Position numbers and translations under genes: made by a program. A stretch of DNA of 64,000 nt from the NCBI RefSeq assembly GCF_900104845.1, contig NZ_FNSR01000001.1, positions 2,170,001 to 2,234,000 of the forward strand, in the 5' to 3' direction. Below are positions 29,827 to 39,506 of this stretch, piece after piece; position 1 is the stretch's first letter; every line of letters begins with the position of its first letter. A model generated the notes under the pieces. The model was not told the DNA's origin. It saw only the letters and a program-made list of their open reading frames with translations, and ran no database searches. This DNA is from Paraburkholderia caballeronis (GTDB taxonomy: Bacteria; Pseudomonadota; Gammaproteobacteria; Burkholderiales; Burkholderiaceae).

Positions 29827-31803
29827 TCACGACGCCGGGTCTGAATACTTCGCGACCAGCGCCTGCTCGATCATCCGCTCCAGTTGCGCGAAATCGACCG
29901 GCTTCGTCAGATGCGACGTGAACCCCGCATCGACGCAGCGGCGCACGTCCTCGTCGGTGCCGAAGCCGGTCAGCGCGATCGCCGGCGCGTCCGAATGCTC
30001 GCGAAACGCGCGGATGAAATCGAGCCCGGTGCCGTCCGGCAGACCGACGTCGCTGACGACGAGATCGAACGGCATCGTCTGCGTGAGCGCGAGCGCATCG
30101 GCGACGCGCCCCGCGACGGCCACCTCGTGGCCGAGGCTGCGGATCAGTTGCGCCATCACCTCGGCCGTGTCCTCGTGATCCTCGATCAGCAGGATGTTCA
30201 GCGCGCCCGCCTGATGCGGCCGCAGCGCGTCCGCCGGCGCGGGCGCGCCGCGTAGCGGCTCCGCGGTCGGCAGCACGATCGTGAAGGTCGCGCCGCAATG
30301 CGTGCCGGGGCTGTGCGCGCAGACCGCGCCGCCGTGCGCATCGGTCAGCGCCTTCGTCACCGCGAGGCCGAGACCCAGGCCGCCGAACTGCCGCGTCAGG
30401 TTGTGGCTGCCCTGCTCGAACGCGTTGAACAGCTTGCCGATGTGCTCGGACGGGATGCCGATGCCCGTGTCCTCGACGTCGATTCGCACCTGCATTCGCT
30501 CGTCGCGGGTGCGCACGTAGATGTGGCCGCCGTCCGGCGTGAACTTCGCCGCGTTGCGCACGAGGTTCCATAGCATCTGCTGAAGCCGCGCGCGGTCGCC
30601 ACGCACATGATGCTGGCGCGCATACAGTTCGACGTGCACGTCCTGCTGCTTCACCTGGATCTCGCTGTGGAACAGGTCGAGCACCGCGTCGATCACCTCG
30701 TGTACGTCGACGGTTTCGAGCGTCAGGTTCAGCTTGCCGTTCGCGACGCGCGTCAGATCGAGCAGATCGTCGATCAGCCGCGCCTCCAGTTCGATGTTGC
30801 GGCGGATCATCCGCACGCCGGAACGCGCGGCGTCCGGCAGGTCCGCCATCTGTTCGAGCAGGCGCGTACCGGCGAGCACTGGCGTCAGCGGCGTGCGCAG
30901 CTCGTGCGACAGCATCGCAAGAAAACGGTCCTTCGACCGGTTCGCTTCCTCCGCGGCCTGGCGCGCAGCCTGCTCCGACGCGAGCAGGCGTTCGTGCTCT
31001 TCGATCGCCTCGCGCTGCGCATGGATGTCCGTGCAACTGCCGAACCACTTGTTGACGCCGCCGTGCGGGTCGCGCATCGCGACGATGCGCACGTCGAACC
31101 AGCGATACGCGCCGTCGTGGCGGCGAATCCGCAACTCGTGCCGATAGTCGGTCGCGCCGCTGTTGACCGCCTTCAGCCACGTGCGGCGAATCTCCTCGCG
31201 ATCGTCCGGATGCACGGCGTCGAGCCACGCGAGGCCGTGCGATTGCCGCGCGTCGAGGCCCGTGTACGCGAGCCACTGCTTCGACAGGAAATCGCAGTCG
31301 CCGTCCGCGTTGCACGTGAGCACCAGATGCGGCAGCGCCTCGGATAGCGTCCGGTAGTGCTCCTCGCGATCGCGCAACAGCAGCGCCTCGTCCGACGCGC
31401 GTTGCAGGCGGACCTGCGCGAGCACGCGCGCGACCGCCTCCGGCAGATAGTCGAGATAGTCGCCGGCTTTCGGCACGACGTCGGACACGCCCGCGCGCAG
31501 CGCCTCGATCACGCGCGACTCGTCGGTGAAGCCGGTCACGAGGATCGCCGGCACGCGCACGTTCTGCGCGCGCAGCCGGCGGAAGAAGTCGAGGCCGGTT
31601 TCCGCGCTGTCGAGCTGATAGTCGAGCACGAGCACGTCCGGCGTCTGCGCGGCGAGCTGCGCGCCGGCGGCCGCGACGCCCGCGCAGGTCGTGACCCGCG
31701 CGCCGGCCCGTTCGAGCGATTTGCGCGCGAGACGCAGGATGCCGTCGTCGTCGTCGACGACCAGCACGTTCGCGCCCGCCAGCATCGTTGCGTCGTCACT
31801 CAT
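29827..31803 (-). CDS. Hybrid sensor histidine kinase (REC-PAS-HisKA-HATPase-REC)
   Basis: A 658-residue soluble hybrid kinase. A first receiver (Asp61 in VLVLDYQLD) is followed by a PAS domain at about residues 145-265 (HLVLTCNADGDCDFLSKQW ... WFGSCTDI), a short coiled coil, the H-box FLAMLSHELRTPL with His300, an ATPase with GTGIG-type loops (DTGIGIP, GGLGLGLAVTKAL), and a second receiver (VVSDVGLPDGTGLDF). No membrane segment or signal is seen, so it senses inside the cell. It is the third gene of a leftward cluster with a single-domain regulator and a membrane kinase. Confidence 0.92.
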   Translation of the reverse strand: MSDDATMLAGANVLVVDDDDGILRLARKSLERAGARVTTCAGVAAAGAQLAAQTPDVLVLDYQLDSAETGLDFFRRLRAQNVRVPAILVTGFTDESRVIEALRAGVSDVVPKAGDYLDYLPEAVARVLAQVRLQRASDEALLLRDREEHYRTLSEALPHLVLTCNADGDCDFLSKQWLAYTGLDARQSHGLAWLDAVHPDDREEIRRTWLKAVNSGATDYRHELRIRRHDGAYRWFDVRIVAMRDPHGGVNKWFGSCTDIHAQREAIEEHERLLASEQAARQAAEEANRSKDRFLAMLSHELRTPLTPVLAGTRLLEQMADLPDAARSGVRMIRRNIELEARLIDDLLDLTRVANGKLNLTLETVDVHEVIDAVLDLFHSEIQVKQQDVHVELYARQHHVRGDRARLQQMLWNLVRNAAKFTPDGGHIYVRTRDERMQVRIDVEDTGIGIPSEHIGKLFNAFEQGSHNLTRQFGGLGLGLAVTKALTDAHGGAVCAHSPGTHCGATFTIVLPTAEPLRGAPAPADALRPHQAGALNILLIEDHEDTAEVMAQLIRSLGHEVAVAGRVADALALTQTMPFDLVVSDVGLPDGTGLDFIRAFREHSDAPAIALTGFGTDEDVRRCVDAGFTSHLTKPVDFAQLERMIEQALVAKYSDPAS

Positions 31804-31893
31804 GCGCGTGCCGTTCCTTTGCTGCGTGATGGCCTCGGTGATGGGCTGCCTGATGGTCCGTGTGATCGCGCGGGCCGTTCCGCGCGCGCCCGT

Positions 31894-32367
31894 TCATGGC
31901 CGCGCAAGCCGGTGGCCCGGCGGCAGCTTGACGACCTGCAGAAAAAAGCCGAGCCGGCGCACGGCCTCGATGAACGCGTCGTACTCGACCGGCTTCGTGA
32001 TGTACACGTTGCAGCCGAGTTCGTAGCAGCGTTCGATCTCGCGCGGATCGTCGGTGGTCGTCAGCACGATCACCGGCACCGACGCGGTCGCCGGATCGGC
32101 CTTCAGCCGCCGCAGCACCTCGAAACCGTCGACGCGCGGCATCCGCAGATCGAGCAGGACGACGAAATTCGACAGTTCGTCGCGCGACGGATAACCGGCG
32201 TCCGTTCCCGCCGCCCCGCCGAAAAAATAGTCGAGCGCCTCCTGGCCGTCTCGAAAGCGCAGGAAGCCGTTCGAGATGCCCGAACGCCTCAGGTTCCGTT
32301 CGACGAGCGTCGCGTGGCCGTCGTCGTCCTCGACCAGCACGATGCTGACCTGTTCCCCGTCTGTCAT
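31894..32367 (-). CDS. Single-domain response regulator (Rcp1-like)
   Basis: A 157-residue receiver with no output domain. The start at 32367 (MTDGEQVSIVLVEDDDG) has GGAGGC 6 bases upstream, which settles it against upstream in-frame starts. Acidic pocket VEDDD, phospho-acceptor Asp73 in VVLLDLRMPRVDG, Thr-rich VLTTTDD and Lys in YITKPVEYD are present. The insert DYFFGGAAGTDAGYPSRDE is typical of the Rcp1 class that partners with bacteriophytochrome-like kinases. It lies between the two kinase genes and probably shuttles phosphate between them. Confidence 0.92.
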   Translation of the reverse strand: MTDGEQVSIVLVEDDDGHATLVERNLRRSGISNGFLRFRDGQEALDYFFGGAAGTDAGYPSRDELSNFVVLLDLRMPRVDGFEVLRRLKADPATASVPVIVLTTTDDPREIERCYELGCNVYITKPVEYDAFIEAVRRLGFFLQVVKLPPGHRLARP

Positions 32368-32419
32368 GTTGCCTCCGTATGGCGGTATTGCATGCATGGC
32401 GGTGAAACCGCACTGGCCG

Positions 32420-34096
32420 TCATGCCGCGAGCGACGAAGGCTCGGGCAGCGCCATGAAAAAAGTCGATCCCGCGCCGGCGTCGGCCGGCTCGCGCGGCGC
32501 GCCGGCCTGTCCTCCGACGCGCGATTCGAGCCACACCCGGCCGCCGTGCCGCTCGACGATCCGGCGCACGAGCGCGAGGCCGATGCCCTGCCCGCGCGCG
32601 TCGTCGCCGTGCAGCCGCTGGAACGCGTGAAACAGCTTGGGCAGATACGCAGCCGGAATCCCGACGCCATTGTCGCGTACATAATAAACATGCGTCCGCG
32701 ACGGATTGACGGCGGTTTCGGCGGCCGAATCGCCGCGCCCGGCGGACGTCGGGACCGGCCCGTCGAGCGCGCCGATCTCGATGCGCCCCGGCCGCGCGGG
32801 ATCGAGAAAATGCAGCGCGTTGTCGATCAGGCTCGCGAACGCCTGTTCGAGCGCGTTCGCATCGGCCCACGCGGGCGGCAACTCGTGCACGACGATCCGC
32901 ACGTCGCGCGCGGCCGCCGTGTCGCGCACGCCGTCGACGATCCTCGCGACGAGCGCGTTCACGTCCACCCGCTCCCACCGATATTCGACCCGCCCGGCGC
33001 GCGACACGCGCAGCAGCGCATCGATGATCGCGGCCGCGCGCAGGACCGCCTGCCGCAAAAACTGCAACGACTCGCTGACGTCGCCGTCGAGCACCTGCGC
33101 CATGCGTGCCCGTTCGCCGGCGGGCAGGCCCGCCGCGTCGACGTTCGCGCGCAGTTCATCGCAGGATACCTGTAGTTCCCTCGAAAAACCTTGCAGGTTC
33201 ACGAGCGGCGAGCGCAGGTCGTGCGACACGCTGTAGATGAACATCTCGTTATCCTGCGTTTGCTGCCGGAGATGCTCGTTCGCGCTCGCGAGATCCGCCG
33301 CGCGCGCTTCCAGTTGCGCCTTCAGCACGGCCTGCTCGCGCGCCGCGCGTTGGAGGCGTTCGCTCGTCTGATGCAGCACCGCGTCGAGCGCGGCGATCTC
33401 GTCGTCGCCGGGCAATGGCGGCGCAAGCGGCTGGCGGTCGCCGAAGCGCCGCGCGTTGGCGCCGAGCGCGGCGAGCCGCGTGCCGATGTTGCGCGAGAAC
33501 ACGGTGGCCGCCGCGGCCCAGACCAGCATCGACCCTACCACGGCAACGATCAGCGTGGTCTGCTGCCGTTCGCGCGTGCGCCGCGACGACGCGCTGCGCG
33601 CATCGCCGAGCTGCCGCTCGTCGGCGACGAACTGCGCCAGCTCGCTGCGCACGATCGCGATCTGCGGCGGCAGCGCGTCGCCAGCGGTGAGCAGGTCGTC
33701 GGGATGATGGCCCGCGCGCAGCGCATCGGCAATGTCCGCCACGCGCAGCCGCCAGCTGTTCGCGGCCTCGCGCATCCGCTCGACGCGCGCGCGCTGCACG
33801 GGATTGTCCGCGACGGCGCGCGACAGTTGCGTGAGCCGGTCGGAAAACTCGATCCACACCGCATGCCGGTCGATGAACGACGGATCGCCGAGCGCAATGC
33901 CGGTGCGCACGCGTGCCGCTTCGCGCATCAATGGATCGACGAGACTCGACGCCTGCCACAGCACCTGCTTGCTCGCGTCCGCGCGGCGCGCGGCCTGCGC
34001 GGCGTCCTGCTGCGTGCCGAAGACGGCGCCGAGCAACGCCAGTTCGATCGCGCCCGGCACGGCGATCAGCAACAGCCCCTTCGCGAACAGTTTCAT
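32420..34096 (-). CDS. Membrane sensor histidine kinase with CHASE3-like sensor
   Basis: A 558-residue kinase. Membrane segments at about residues 7-28 and 181-200 bracket a helical periplasmic domain resembling CHASE3 (VRTGIALGDPSFID; RLTQLSRAVADNPVQ). A HAMP-like linker and coiled coil follow. The H-box is FIYSVSHDLRSPLVNLQGFS with His292, the phytochrome-kinase type. The ATPase has SLIDNALHF, YVRDNGVGIP and GQGIGLALVRRIV. It is the first gene of the kinase-regulator-hybrid-kinase cluster, 52 bases before the regulator gene. Confidence 0.92.
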   Translation of the reverse strand: MKLFAKGLLLIAVPGAIELALLGAVFGTQQDAAQAARRADASKQVLWQASSLVDPLMREAARVRTGIALGDPSFIDRHAVWIEFSDRLTQLSRAVADNPVQRARVERMREAANSWRLRVADIADALRAGHHPDDLLTAGDALPPQIAIVRSELAQFVADERQLGDARSASSRRTRERQQTTLIVAVVGSMLVWAAAATVFSRNIGTRLAALGANARRFGDRQPLAPPLPGDDEIAALDAVLHQTSERLQRAAREQAVLKAQLEARAADLASANEHLRQQTQDNEMFIYSVSHDLRSPLVNLQGFSRELQVSCDELRANVDAAGLPAGERARMAQVLDGDVSESLQFLRQAVLRAAAIIDALLRVSRAGRVEYRWERVDVNALVARIVDGVRDTAAARDVRIVVHELPPAWADANALEQAFASLIDNALHFLDPARPGRIEIGALDGPVPTSAGRGDSAAETAVNPSRTHVYYVRDNGVGIPAAYLPKLFHAFQRLHGDDARGQGIGLALVRRIVERHGGRVWLESRVGGQAGAPREPADAGAGSTFFMALPEPSSLAA

Positions 34097-34493
34097 GTCG
34101 GTTTGACCGGAGGCGGAGGTCCGTGCGGCAGAGCCGCCACAACCGCAACATTATCGGCGCGAAATTCCGGGATGACAACGAATGTGGCTATGCGCACGGG
34201 CACGCGAGAAAACCGCGGTTTTTTACGATCGATCGGCCCACCATGCGCGCACTCAGGTCTATTATTGAGACCGGAGACAGAGCGAAAGAGCGCGGGGGAT
34301 ACTCACAGAGACGCGCAAGCCACCGGTCGTCGGGCATGCGACATGCGGAACAACCACGAAGGTCCGCGCCAGCGGATCGTCCGTGAATCCCGCGGATCCG
34401 TATGCTATAAAGGATCGACGTGCGGCGCGCCAAGCCGGGAGTGGTCGCATGGGAACGCTGCGTTTTTTGCAATCCTTTTTCAGGCGAGTTTTT
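34097..34493. other. Gene-free gap between divergent genes
   Basis: This 397-base stretch separates the leftward kinase operon from a rightward small gene and presumably holds both promoters. I see no gene, RNA or clear repeat. An alternative start of the small gene at ATG 34449 would shorten it slightly. Confidence 0.5.
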
Positions 34494-34949
34494 ATGTCCT
34501 ACCCGAAAAAGCGTAAGCGCATCAAGTCGGATGGCGACGAGTCGTTTCTCGCCGTGCTGACTCACTTCAAACCGTTCGGTCAACTGGATACCAAGATCGC
34601 CCGTGCGCGCGCGCAGGACGAACCGGTGCTGTACGCGCACGTACTGCCCGGTCTCGACGTCCTGCTGTGCAGCGTGCGCGGTGCGCAGCCGCCGTATCCG
34701 GCCACCGGCGAGTTGCGCCGACGCTGCATCGAATCCATTGCGCATGCGCTCGAACAGCCGCTCGAAGGGCTCGAAAACGGCGGCTACTGGTACGAGGCCG
34801 ACGGTTTCGGTTTCCTCGTGTTCGCGAGCCGCGCCCGCGCGCGCATCCTGCCCGAGTTCGGCGCGACCCGCCCGGGCATCACGCCCCCCCGCCGCGCGCC
34901 GCGCCGCCAGGGTACGCCTGGCGACACCGTCCCGCGTTCGCTGCGCTAG
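34494..34949 (+). CDS. Conserved-looking small protein, function unknown
   Basis: A 151-residue soluble protein starting at ATG 34494 (MSYPKKRKRIKSDGD) after an AGGCGAG site; ATG 34449 with GGGAG upstream is an alternative that adds 15 residues. A basic N-terminus is followed by a compact region (FLAVLTHFKPFGQLDTK; LYAHVLPGLDVLLCSVRG) and a tail rich in Pro and Arg. There is no signal peptide or membrane segment. I do not recognise a family. A hairpin terminator follows. Confidence 0.7.
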   Translation: MSYPKKRKRIKSDGDESFLAVLTHFKPFGQLDTKIARARAQDEPVLYAHVLPGLDVLLCSVRGAQPPYPATGELRRRCIESIAHALEQPLEGLENGGYWYEADGFGFLVFASRARARILPEFGATRPGITPPRRAPRRQGTPGDTVPRSLR

Positions 34950-34984
34950 GGTTTTCCCCTCTCCCGCCTGTTTTCCCCGACCAG

Positions 34985-35018
34985 GAACCCGGGCCGCCCA
35001 TCGGGCGCCCGGGTTCTT
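34985..35018 (+). terminator. Hairpin terminator after the small gene
   Basis: GAACCCGGGC (34985-34994) pairs with GCCCGGGTTC (35007-35016), extended by an inner GCCC/GGGC stem. The T run is short (TTCTT), so it may be Rho-assisted. It lies between convergent genes. Confidence 0.65.
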
Positions 35019-35052
35019 CGCATAGACGGCCCATGGCGCCTATGCGCGTACT

Positions 35053-37500
35053 TCAGCTTCCCTTGTAGAGATTCGACGGATTCGCCAGCGCCGGCGCGTT
35101 GCGCGTGCCGTCGTTCGCAGGCGCGCTGTCGCGCGGCTTTGTCGGCGCGGGTTTCGGCGTGCTGTCGGCCGGCGCGCGCATCTTCTGGCCCGGCGGCGGC
35201 GCGCTCGGCTGCCTGCGCATCTGCGCGAGCAGCGTATCGCACGGCAGCGGCTGGTTGTTGCTCGGCGCGATCAGCGGCAGCAGCGCCGCGAGCGGATTGA
35301 TCAGCCCGAGCCCGACCGCCGCGCCGCCGCGCAGTGCGAGCGCGGTCGCGTTCACGCCGACGTGCGGGTCCTTCAGCGTGCCCTTCACGTACAGCGGCGA
35401 GCGCAGCGAGAACACGCGGAAACCCTTCGTATGCGGATGGATGCTCAGGTCCAGCGACTCGTCGCGCAGGTTCACGTGGCCGTCGATGTTGATCACCGCG
35501 TCCTCCGTGTCGAGCGCGAACACGCGTGAATCGAGCACGCCGTCGGTGGCGACGAAGTGCGCGGCCGCGCAATTGATGTTCACGTCGCGATTGCCGAACA
35601 TCTTTTCGTACACGACGTTCGCGACGTTCAGGCCCGCGGCCTCCATCAACAGCCGGCTGACGGTCCCCTGCGTGACCAGCATCTTCAGTTCTCCGTTCGA
35701 CGTCGCCGCGAGCGCGGCCGGCGAATTGCCGGTCGCGGACAGCGACGCGTCGCCGTTGACCTCGCCGAGCGCGGACTGCATCGTCTTGAAGTTCGGGAAC
35801 AGTTGCTTGAGCTTAAGATGCCGGGCCTCCGCCGTGCCGCGCCCTTTCAGCGGCACCACGCTGCCGTCGAGGTTCAGCCGCGTCGCGAGCGTGCCGCCGG
35901 CGACGCCGAAGCGCAGCGGATCGAGCGACAGCACGCCGTCCGTCATCACCACGTGCGTGTACAGGTCGGAGATCGGCAGGCTGCCCTGCTTGACGATCCG
36001 GCGGCCGGTGAACTTCACGTCCGCGTCGATCGCCTTCCAGCGTTCGGTGCGGAACTGCTCGACCGGCAGCACGCGGCCCGCCGGCTGCTTCGCGGCGTCG
36101 CCGCGCGAGACCTTGCTCGCGTTGCTGTCCGCGCCGATGATCGGCGCGAGGTCCGAGAACTGCAGCAGGTTCGACACCAGTTCGCCGCTCAGCAGCGGAC
36201 GCGGATCGCGCTGCGTATAAACGAGCGTGCCGTTCAGGTCGCTGCCGCCGACGCGGCCGGTGAAGTTCTCGTAGCGGAACACGCTCGCGTTGCGGCGGAA
36301 CTGGCCGATCAGCCGGCCTTCGGTTGCATACGGCGGCGTCTCCGGCAGCGTGACGCCGGTGAGGCTGTACAGATGCGCCATGCTGCGGCCCTGGAGCCAC
36401 AGCCGCAGGTCGACCGCCGCGAGGTGCGCGGGATCGGTCAGCGTGCCGACGAGCGCGATGTGCATGTCCGCGACGCGCACGTCCGCCTGGATCGGGAACG
36501 GCCGGTTCGCGTCCTGCAATGCGAGCACGCCGCCCACCTTGCCGGTGCCGGACACCGGCGTGTTGTTGTACGTGCCTTTGATCGTCCAGCCGATCGCGTA
36601 ATACGGCTCCGCGCGCGCGGGCGGCTGCGCACCGCTGGCAGCCGCGCTGGCTGCCGCGGGCGAGGCAGCCGCTGCTCCCGACGCCGGCGTCAGCGCCGAA
36701 GCGCCAGCCGGTCCGCTCGCTTCCCCGGCCGCCCCGGACGCCCCCGGCGCACTCGCATCGCTTGCGGCGGCCGCTGCCGCTTCGGATGCCTGCTCCTTTT
36801 GCGCCTGCTGCGCGAGCCGGTTCGCGCCGGCCCGCCCGATCACCTGCGCGGAGCCGCTGCGCGACGCGCTCTCCTGCTGCTTCATCGCCTCGCCGATCGG
36901 GATCGGATGGCCGAGCGTGTCGATCGCCACCTGCACGTCGGTTTTCGTCTGCTGGTCGTTGACCGCGACGTTGCCTTTTTCGAACTCGATGTCGTGCAGA
37001 TCCAGCTTCCACGTGGACGGCCCCGACGACGCCGGCAGCTTGAAGGTCCAGTTGTTGCGGCCGTCCGCGAGCCGTTCGGCGTCGACCGACGGATTCACCA
37101 GATTGATCGACGGGATCACGATGTCGTGCGCGATCAACGGCAGGACCTTCACCTGGAAGTCGATCTCGTCGAGCGTCGCGAAATGCGGCGCTTTCGTCCA
37201 GTCGGGGTTCGCGACCGTGATGCGCGTCGCCGAAAAGCGCGGCCACGGCACCCAGCCGCGCCAGCCGGTTTCACCGACCGGATGCCGCCAGCCGACCTTC
37301 AGATCGCCCTCGATCGCGAACGGCCGGCCGATCGCTTCGCTGACCTTCTCGTTGACCCACGGTTTCGCGCGATTCCAGTCGAACGTCAGCAGCAGCACGA
37401 CCAGACCGACGACGAGAACGACGACAATCAGCACGAGCCATGCGAAGATCTTGCCGAGTGTGCGGCCGAACCCGCGAGCCTTCGGTTGCGTGGACTTCAT
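35053..37500 (-). CDS. AsmA-family envelope protein
   Basis: An 815-residue protein with one N-terminal membrane anchor (FAWLVLIVVVLVVGLVVLLL) and a large periplasmic part. The start at 37500 (MKSTQPKARGFG) is chosen over upstream codons that are not family-like. The AsmA N-terminal pattern (WNRAKPWVNEKVSEAIGRPFAIEGDLKV) and the C-terminal region (VINIDGHVNLRDESLDLSI) are clear. An Ala/Ser/Gly/Pro-rich insert of about 70 residues sits near residues 230-305. AsmA-like proteins are thought to move phospholipid between membranes. No partner is adjacent. Confidence 0.9.
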   Translation of the reverse strand: MKSTQPKARGFGRTLGKIFAWLVLIVVVLVVGLVVLLLTFDWNRAKPWVNEKVSEAIGRPFAIEGDLKVGWRHPVGETGWRGWVPWPRFSATRITVANPDWTKAPHFATLDEIDFQVKVLPLIAHDIVIPSINLVNPSVDAERLADGRNNWTFKLPASSGPSTWKLDLHDIEFEKGNVAVNDQQTKTDVQVAIDTLGHPIPIGEAMKQQESASRSGSAQVIGRAGANRLAQQAQKEQASEAAAAAASDASAPGASGAAGEASGPAGASALTPASGAAAASPAAASAAASGAQPPARAEPYYAIGWTIKGTYNNTPVSGTGKVGGVLALQDANRPFPIQADVRVADMHIALVGTLTDPAHLAAVDLRLWLQGRSMAHLYSLTGVTLPETPPYATEGRLIGQFRRNASVFRYENFTGRVGGSDLNGTLVYTQRDPRPLLSGELVSNLLQFSDLAPIIGADSNASKVSRGDAAKQPAGRVLPVEQFRTERWKAIDADVKFTGRRIVKQGSLPISDLYTHVVMTDGVLSLDPLRFGVAGGTLATRLNLDGSVVPLKGRGTAEARHLKLKQLFPNFKTMQSALGEVNGDASLSATGNSPAALAATSNGELKMLVTQGTVSRLLMEAAGLNVANVVYEKMFGNRDVNINCAAAHFVATDGVLDSRVFALDTEDAVINIDGHVNLRDESLDLSIHPHTKGFRVFSLRSPLYVKGTLKDPHVGVNATALALRGGAAVGLGLINPLAALLPLIAPSNNQPLPCDTLLAQMRRQPSAPPPGQKMRAPADSTPKPAPTKPRDSAPANDGTRNAPALANPSNLYKGS

Positions 37501-37669
37501 GCGCGCTCCATTGTTTTTCTCCAGCAATACGTTCCCCAAGCAGCCGGCATGCCCGGCGGACCGCCATGATGACGTATCGCAGCGCCGCGCGCATGTCGGC
37601 TGCCGTCGGCTGCCGTCGTCCGCCGTCGCAAGACCATTGCCAACCCTGGCCAATCCATCAACCCAGCCG

Positions 37670-38407
37670 ATGACCGATCAGCCTTCCGCCCCGCCGCTCG
37701 TCGCCGCGCAGCGCATCGCGCGCCGCGACGCGGCCCGTCAGCAGACGCTGCTGCAACCGACCGACTTCGCCCTCGCCGCCAGCGAGCGCGTCGCGCTGAC
37801 CGGGCCGTCCGGCTCCGGCAAGAGCGTGCTGCTGCGCGCGCTCGCGCTGCTCGATCCGCTTGACGGCGGGCGCATCGAATGGCGCGGCAGGCCGGTCACG
37901 CGCGCGCGGATTCCCACCTTCCGCCGCCACGTCGCGTATCTGCGGCAGCGGCCCGCGCTGCTCGACGGCACCGTCGAGGACAACCTGCGTTATCCGTATT
38001 CGCTCGCGGTCTATCGCGACGTGTCGTTCGACGCCGGACGCGCCCGCGCGCTGCTCGCGGGCGCGGGCCGCGGCGAGGCATTTCTCGCGCGCGACGCGTC
38101 CGAACTGTCCGGCGGCGAAGCGCAGATCGTCGCGCTCGTGCGCGTGCTGCAACTCGACCCGGACGTGCTGCTGCTCGACGAGCCGACCGCGTCGCTCGAC
38201 CCGGAGTCCGCGCGCGCGATCGAGGCGCTGGTCGCCGCGTGGTTCGAGCGCGACCGCGCCGCCCACGCGACCGTCTGGGTGTCGCACGACCCGGCGCAGG
38301 CGCTGCGCGTCGGCACGCGGCAGTGGACGATGCACGCGGGCGTGCTCGCTAACGCGTCGCCGTCCGGTCCGCCTGCGGCGACCGCGCCGAGGGAGGCCGC
38401 GCGATGA
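37670..38407 (+). CDS. fetA: ABC transporter ATPase FetA (iron export type)
   Basis: A 245-residue ATPase. Walker A GPSGSGKSVLLRAL, signature ELSGGEAQIVALVR, Walker B DVLLLDEPTASLDPES and switch His in WVSHDPAQ are all present. The start ATG at 37670 (MTDQPSAPPLV) has no strong ribosome site. Its stop overlaps the start of fetB by ATGA, so the two are translationally coupled. FetAB-type exporters are linked to iron homeostasis and oxidative-stress resistance. Confidence 0.9.
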   Translation: MTDQPSAPPLVAAQRIARRDAARQQTLLQPTDFALAASERVALTGPSGSGKSVLLRALALLDPLDGGRIEWRGRPVTRARIPTFRRHVAYLRQRPALLDGTVEDNLRYPYSLAVYRDVSFDAGRARALLAGAGRGEAFLARDASELSGGEAQIVALVRVLQLDPDVLLLDEPTASLDPESARAIEALVAAWFERDRAAHATVWVSHDPAQALRVGTRQWTMHAGVLANASPSGPPAATAPREAAR

Positions 38408-39222
38408 ACGGCGGACTGCAAAACCTCGGCCTCGGCGACATCGCGATCGCCGCGCTGCTCGTGTTCGTGAACGGCGCGGTGTCGGTGCTGCTGAAGCTCG
38501 ATCTCGAACGCAAGCTCGCGTGGGCGGCGGTGCGCACAGTCGTGCAGTTGCTCGCGATCGGCTACGTGCTCGGCTGGGTGTTCGCTTACGACCGCTGGTA
38601 CGTGGTGCTGCCGCTGATGGTGCTGATGACGCTGATCGCCGGTTTCGCGGGCTCGCAGCGCGGGCAGCGCACGTATGGCGGGCAGCGCGTCGACAGCATC
38701 GTGTCGATCTGGGTCAGCGCATGGCTCGTCGCGGCGGTCGGGTTGTTCCTCGTGATCCGCATCCGGCCGTGGTACGAGCCGCAATATGCGATTCCGATCC
38801 TCGGGATGATCCTCGGCAACACGCTGACCGGCGTGTCGCTCGGCATCGAGCGGATGACGACCGAACTGACCGCGCGCCGCGACCGCGTCGAGACCGCGCT
38901 CGCGCTTGGCGCGACGCGCTGGGAAGCCGCGCAGGCGCCGGCGCGCGAGGCGGTGCGCGCGGGGATGATCCCGACGCTGAACCAGATGGCGGTGGTCGGC
39001 GTCGTGAGCCTGCCCGGGATGATGACGGGCCAGGTGCTCGCCGGGCAGTCGCCGTTGCAGGCCGTCCGCTACCAGATCGTAATCATGTTCCTGATCGCCG
39101 CGTCGTCGGCGCTCGGCACGGTCGGCGCGGTGCTGCTCGCGTACCGGCGGCTCTTTTCGGCGGAGCATCGTTTTCTCGCGGCGCGGCTCGTGGAGCGCAC
39201 GAAGCGGCGCGCGGCGGGGTGA
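38404..39222 (+). CDS. fetB: FetB-type ABC transporter permease
   Basis: A 272-residue permease with about seven hydrophobic segments. Family signatures include VSVLLKLDLERKLAWAAVRT, VQLLAIGYVLGWVF, GMILGNTLTGVSLGIERM, and the coupling-helix region LGATRWEAAQAPAREAVRAG. MAVVGVVSLPGMMTGQVLAG matches the conserved C-terminal part. It overlaps fetA by 4 bases and the pair forms a complete half-transporter set. Confidence 0.92.
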   Translation: MNGGLQNLGLGDIAIAALLVFVNGAVSVLLKLDLERKLAWAAVRTVVQLLAIGYVLGWVFAYDRWYVVLPLMVLMTLIAGFAGSQRGQRTYGGQRVDSIVSIWVSAWLVAAVGLFLVIRIRPWYEPQYAIPILGMILGNTLTGVSLGIERMTTELTARRDRVETALALGATRWEAAQAPAREAVRAGMIPTLNQMAVVGVVSLPGMMTGQVLAGQSPLQAVRYQIVIMFLIAASSALGTVGAVLLAYRRLFSAEHRFLAARLVERTKRRAAG

Positions 39223-39506
39223 GGTCGCGGGATGCCGTAAGGCGTCGTCGGCAGGTGCGTGGAGACGCGCGGAAGGCGAGGTTTCGGCATCGGTCCGTAC
39301 GCAGCCACGCGGAGGCTGGCGAGGCCGGTTTCAGCGTCAGCACGCGTTGCCGACGCACGACGCCGGAAAGCGGCAAGACTGATTACGCAAGCCACCCATC
39401 GCGGAATCAAGCGTCGCGATGCGTCCATGCGCGCAACGCAACGCGTGGCGGACGGAAACCGTGCGACGCCGCGTTCGTCGTGGACTCGCTGCCCCCCGCC
39501 GCCCAC

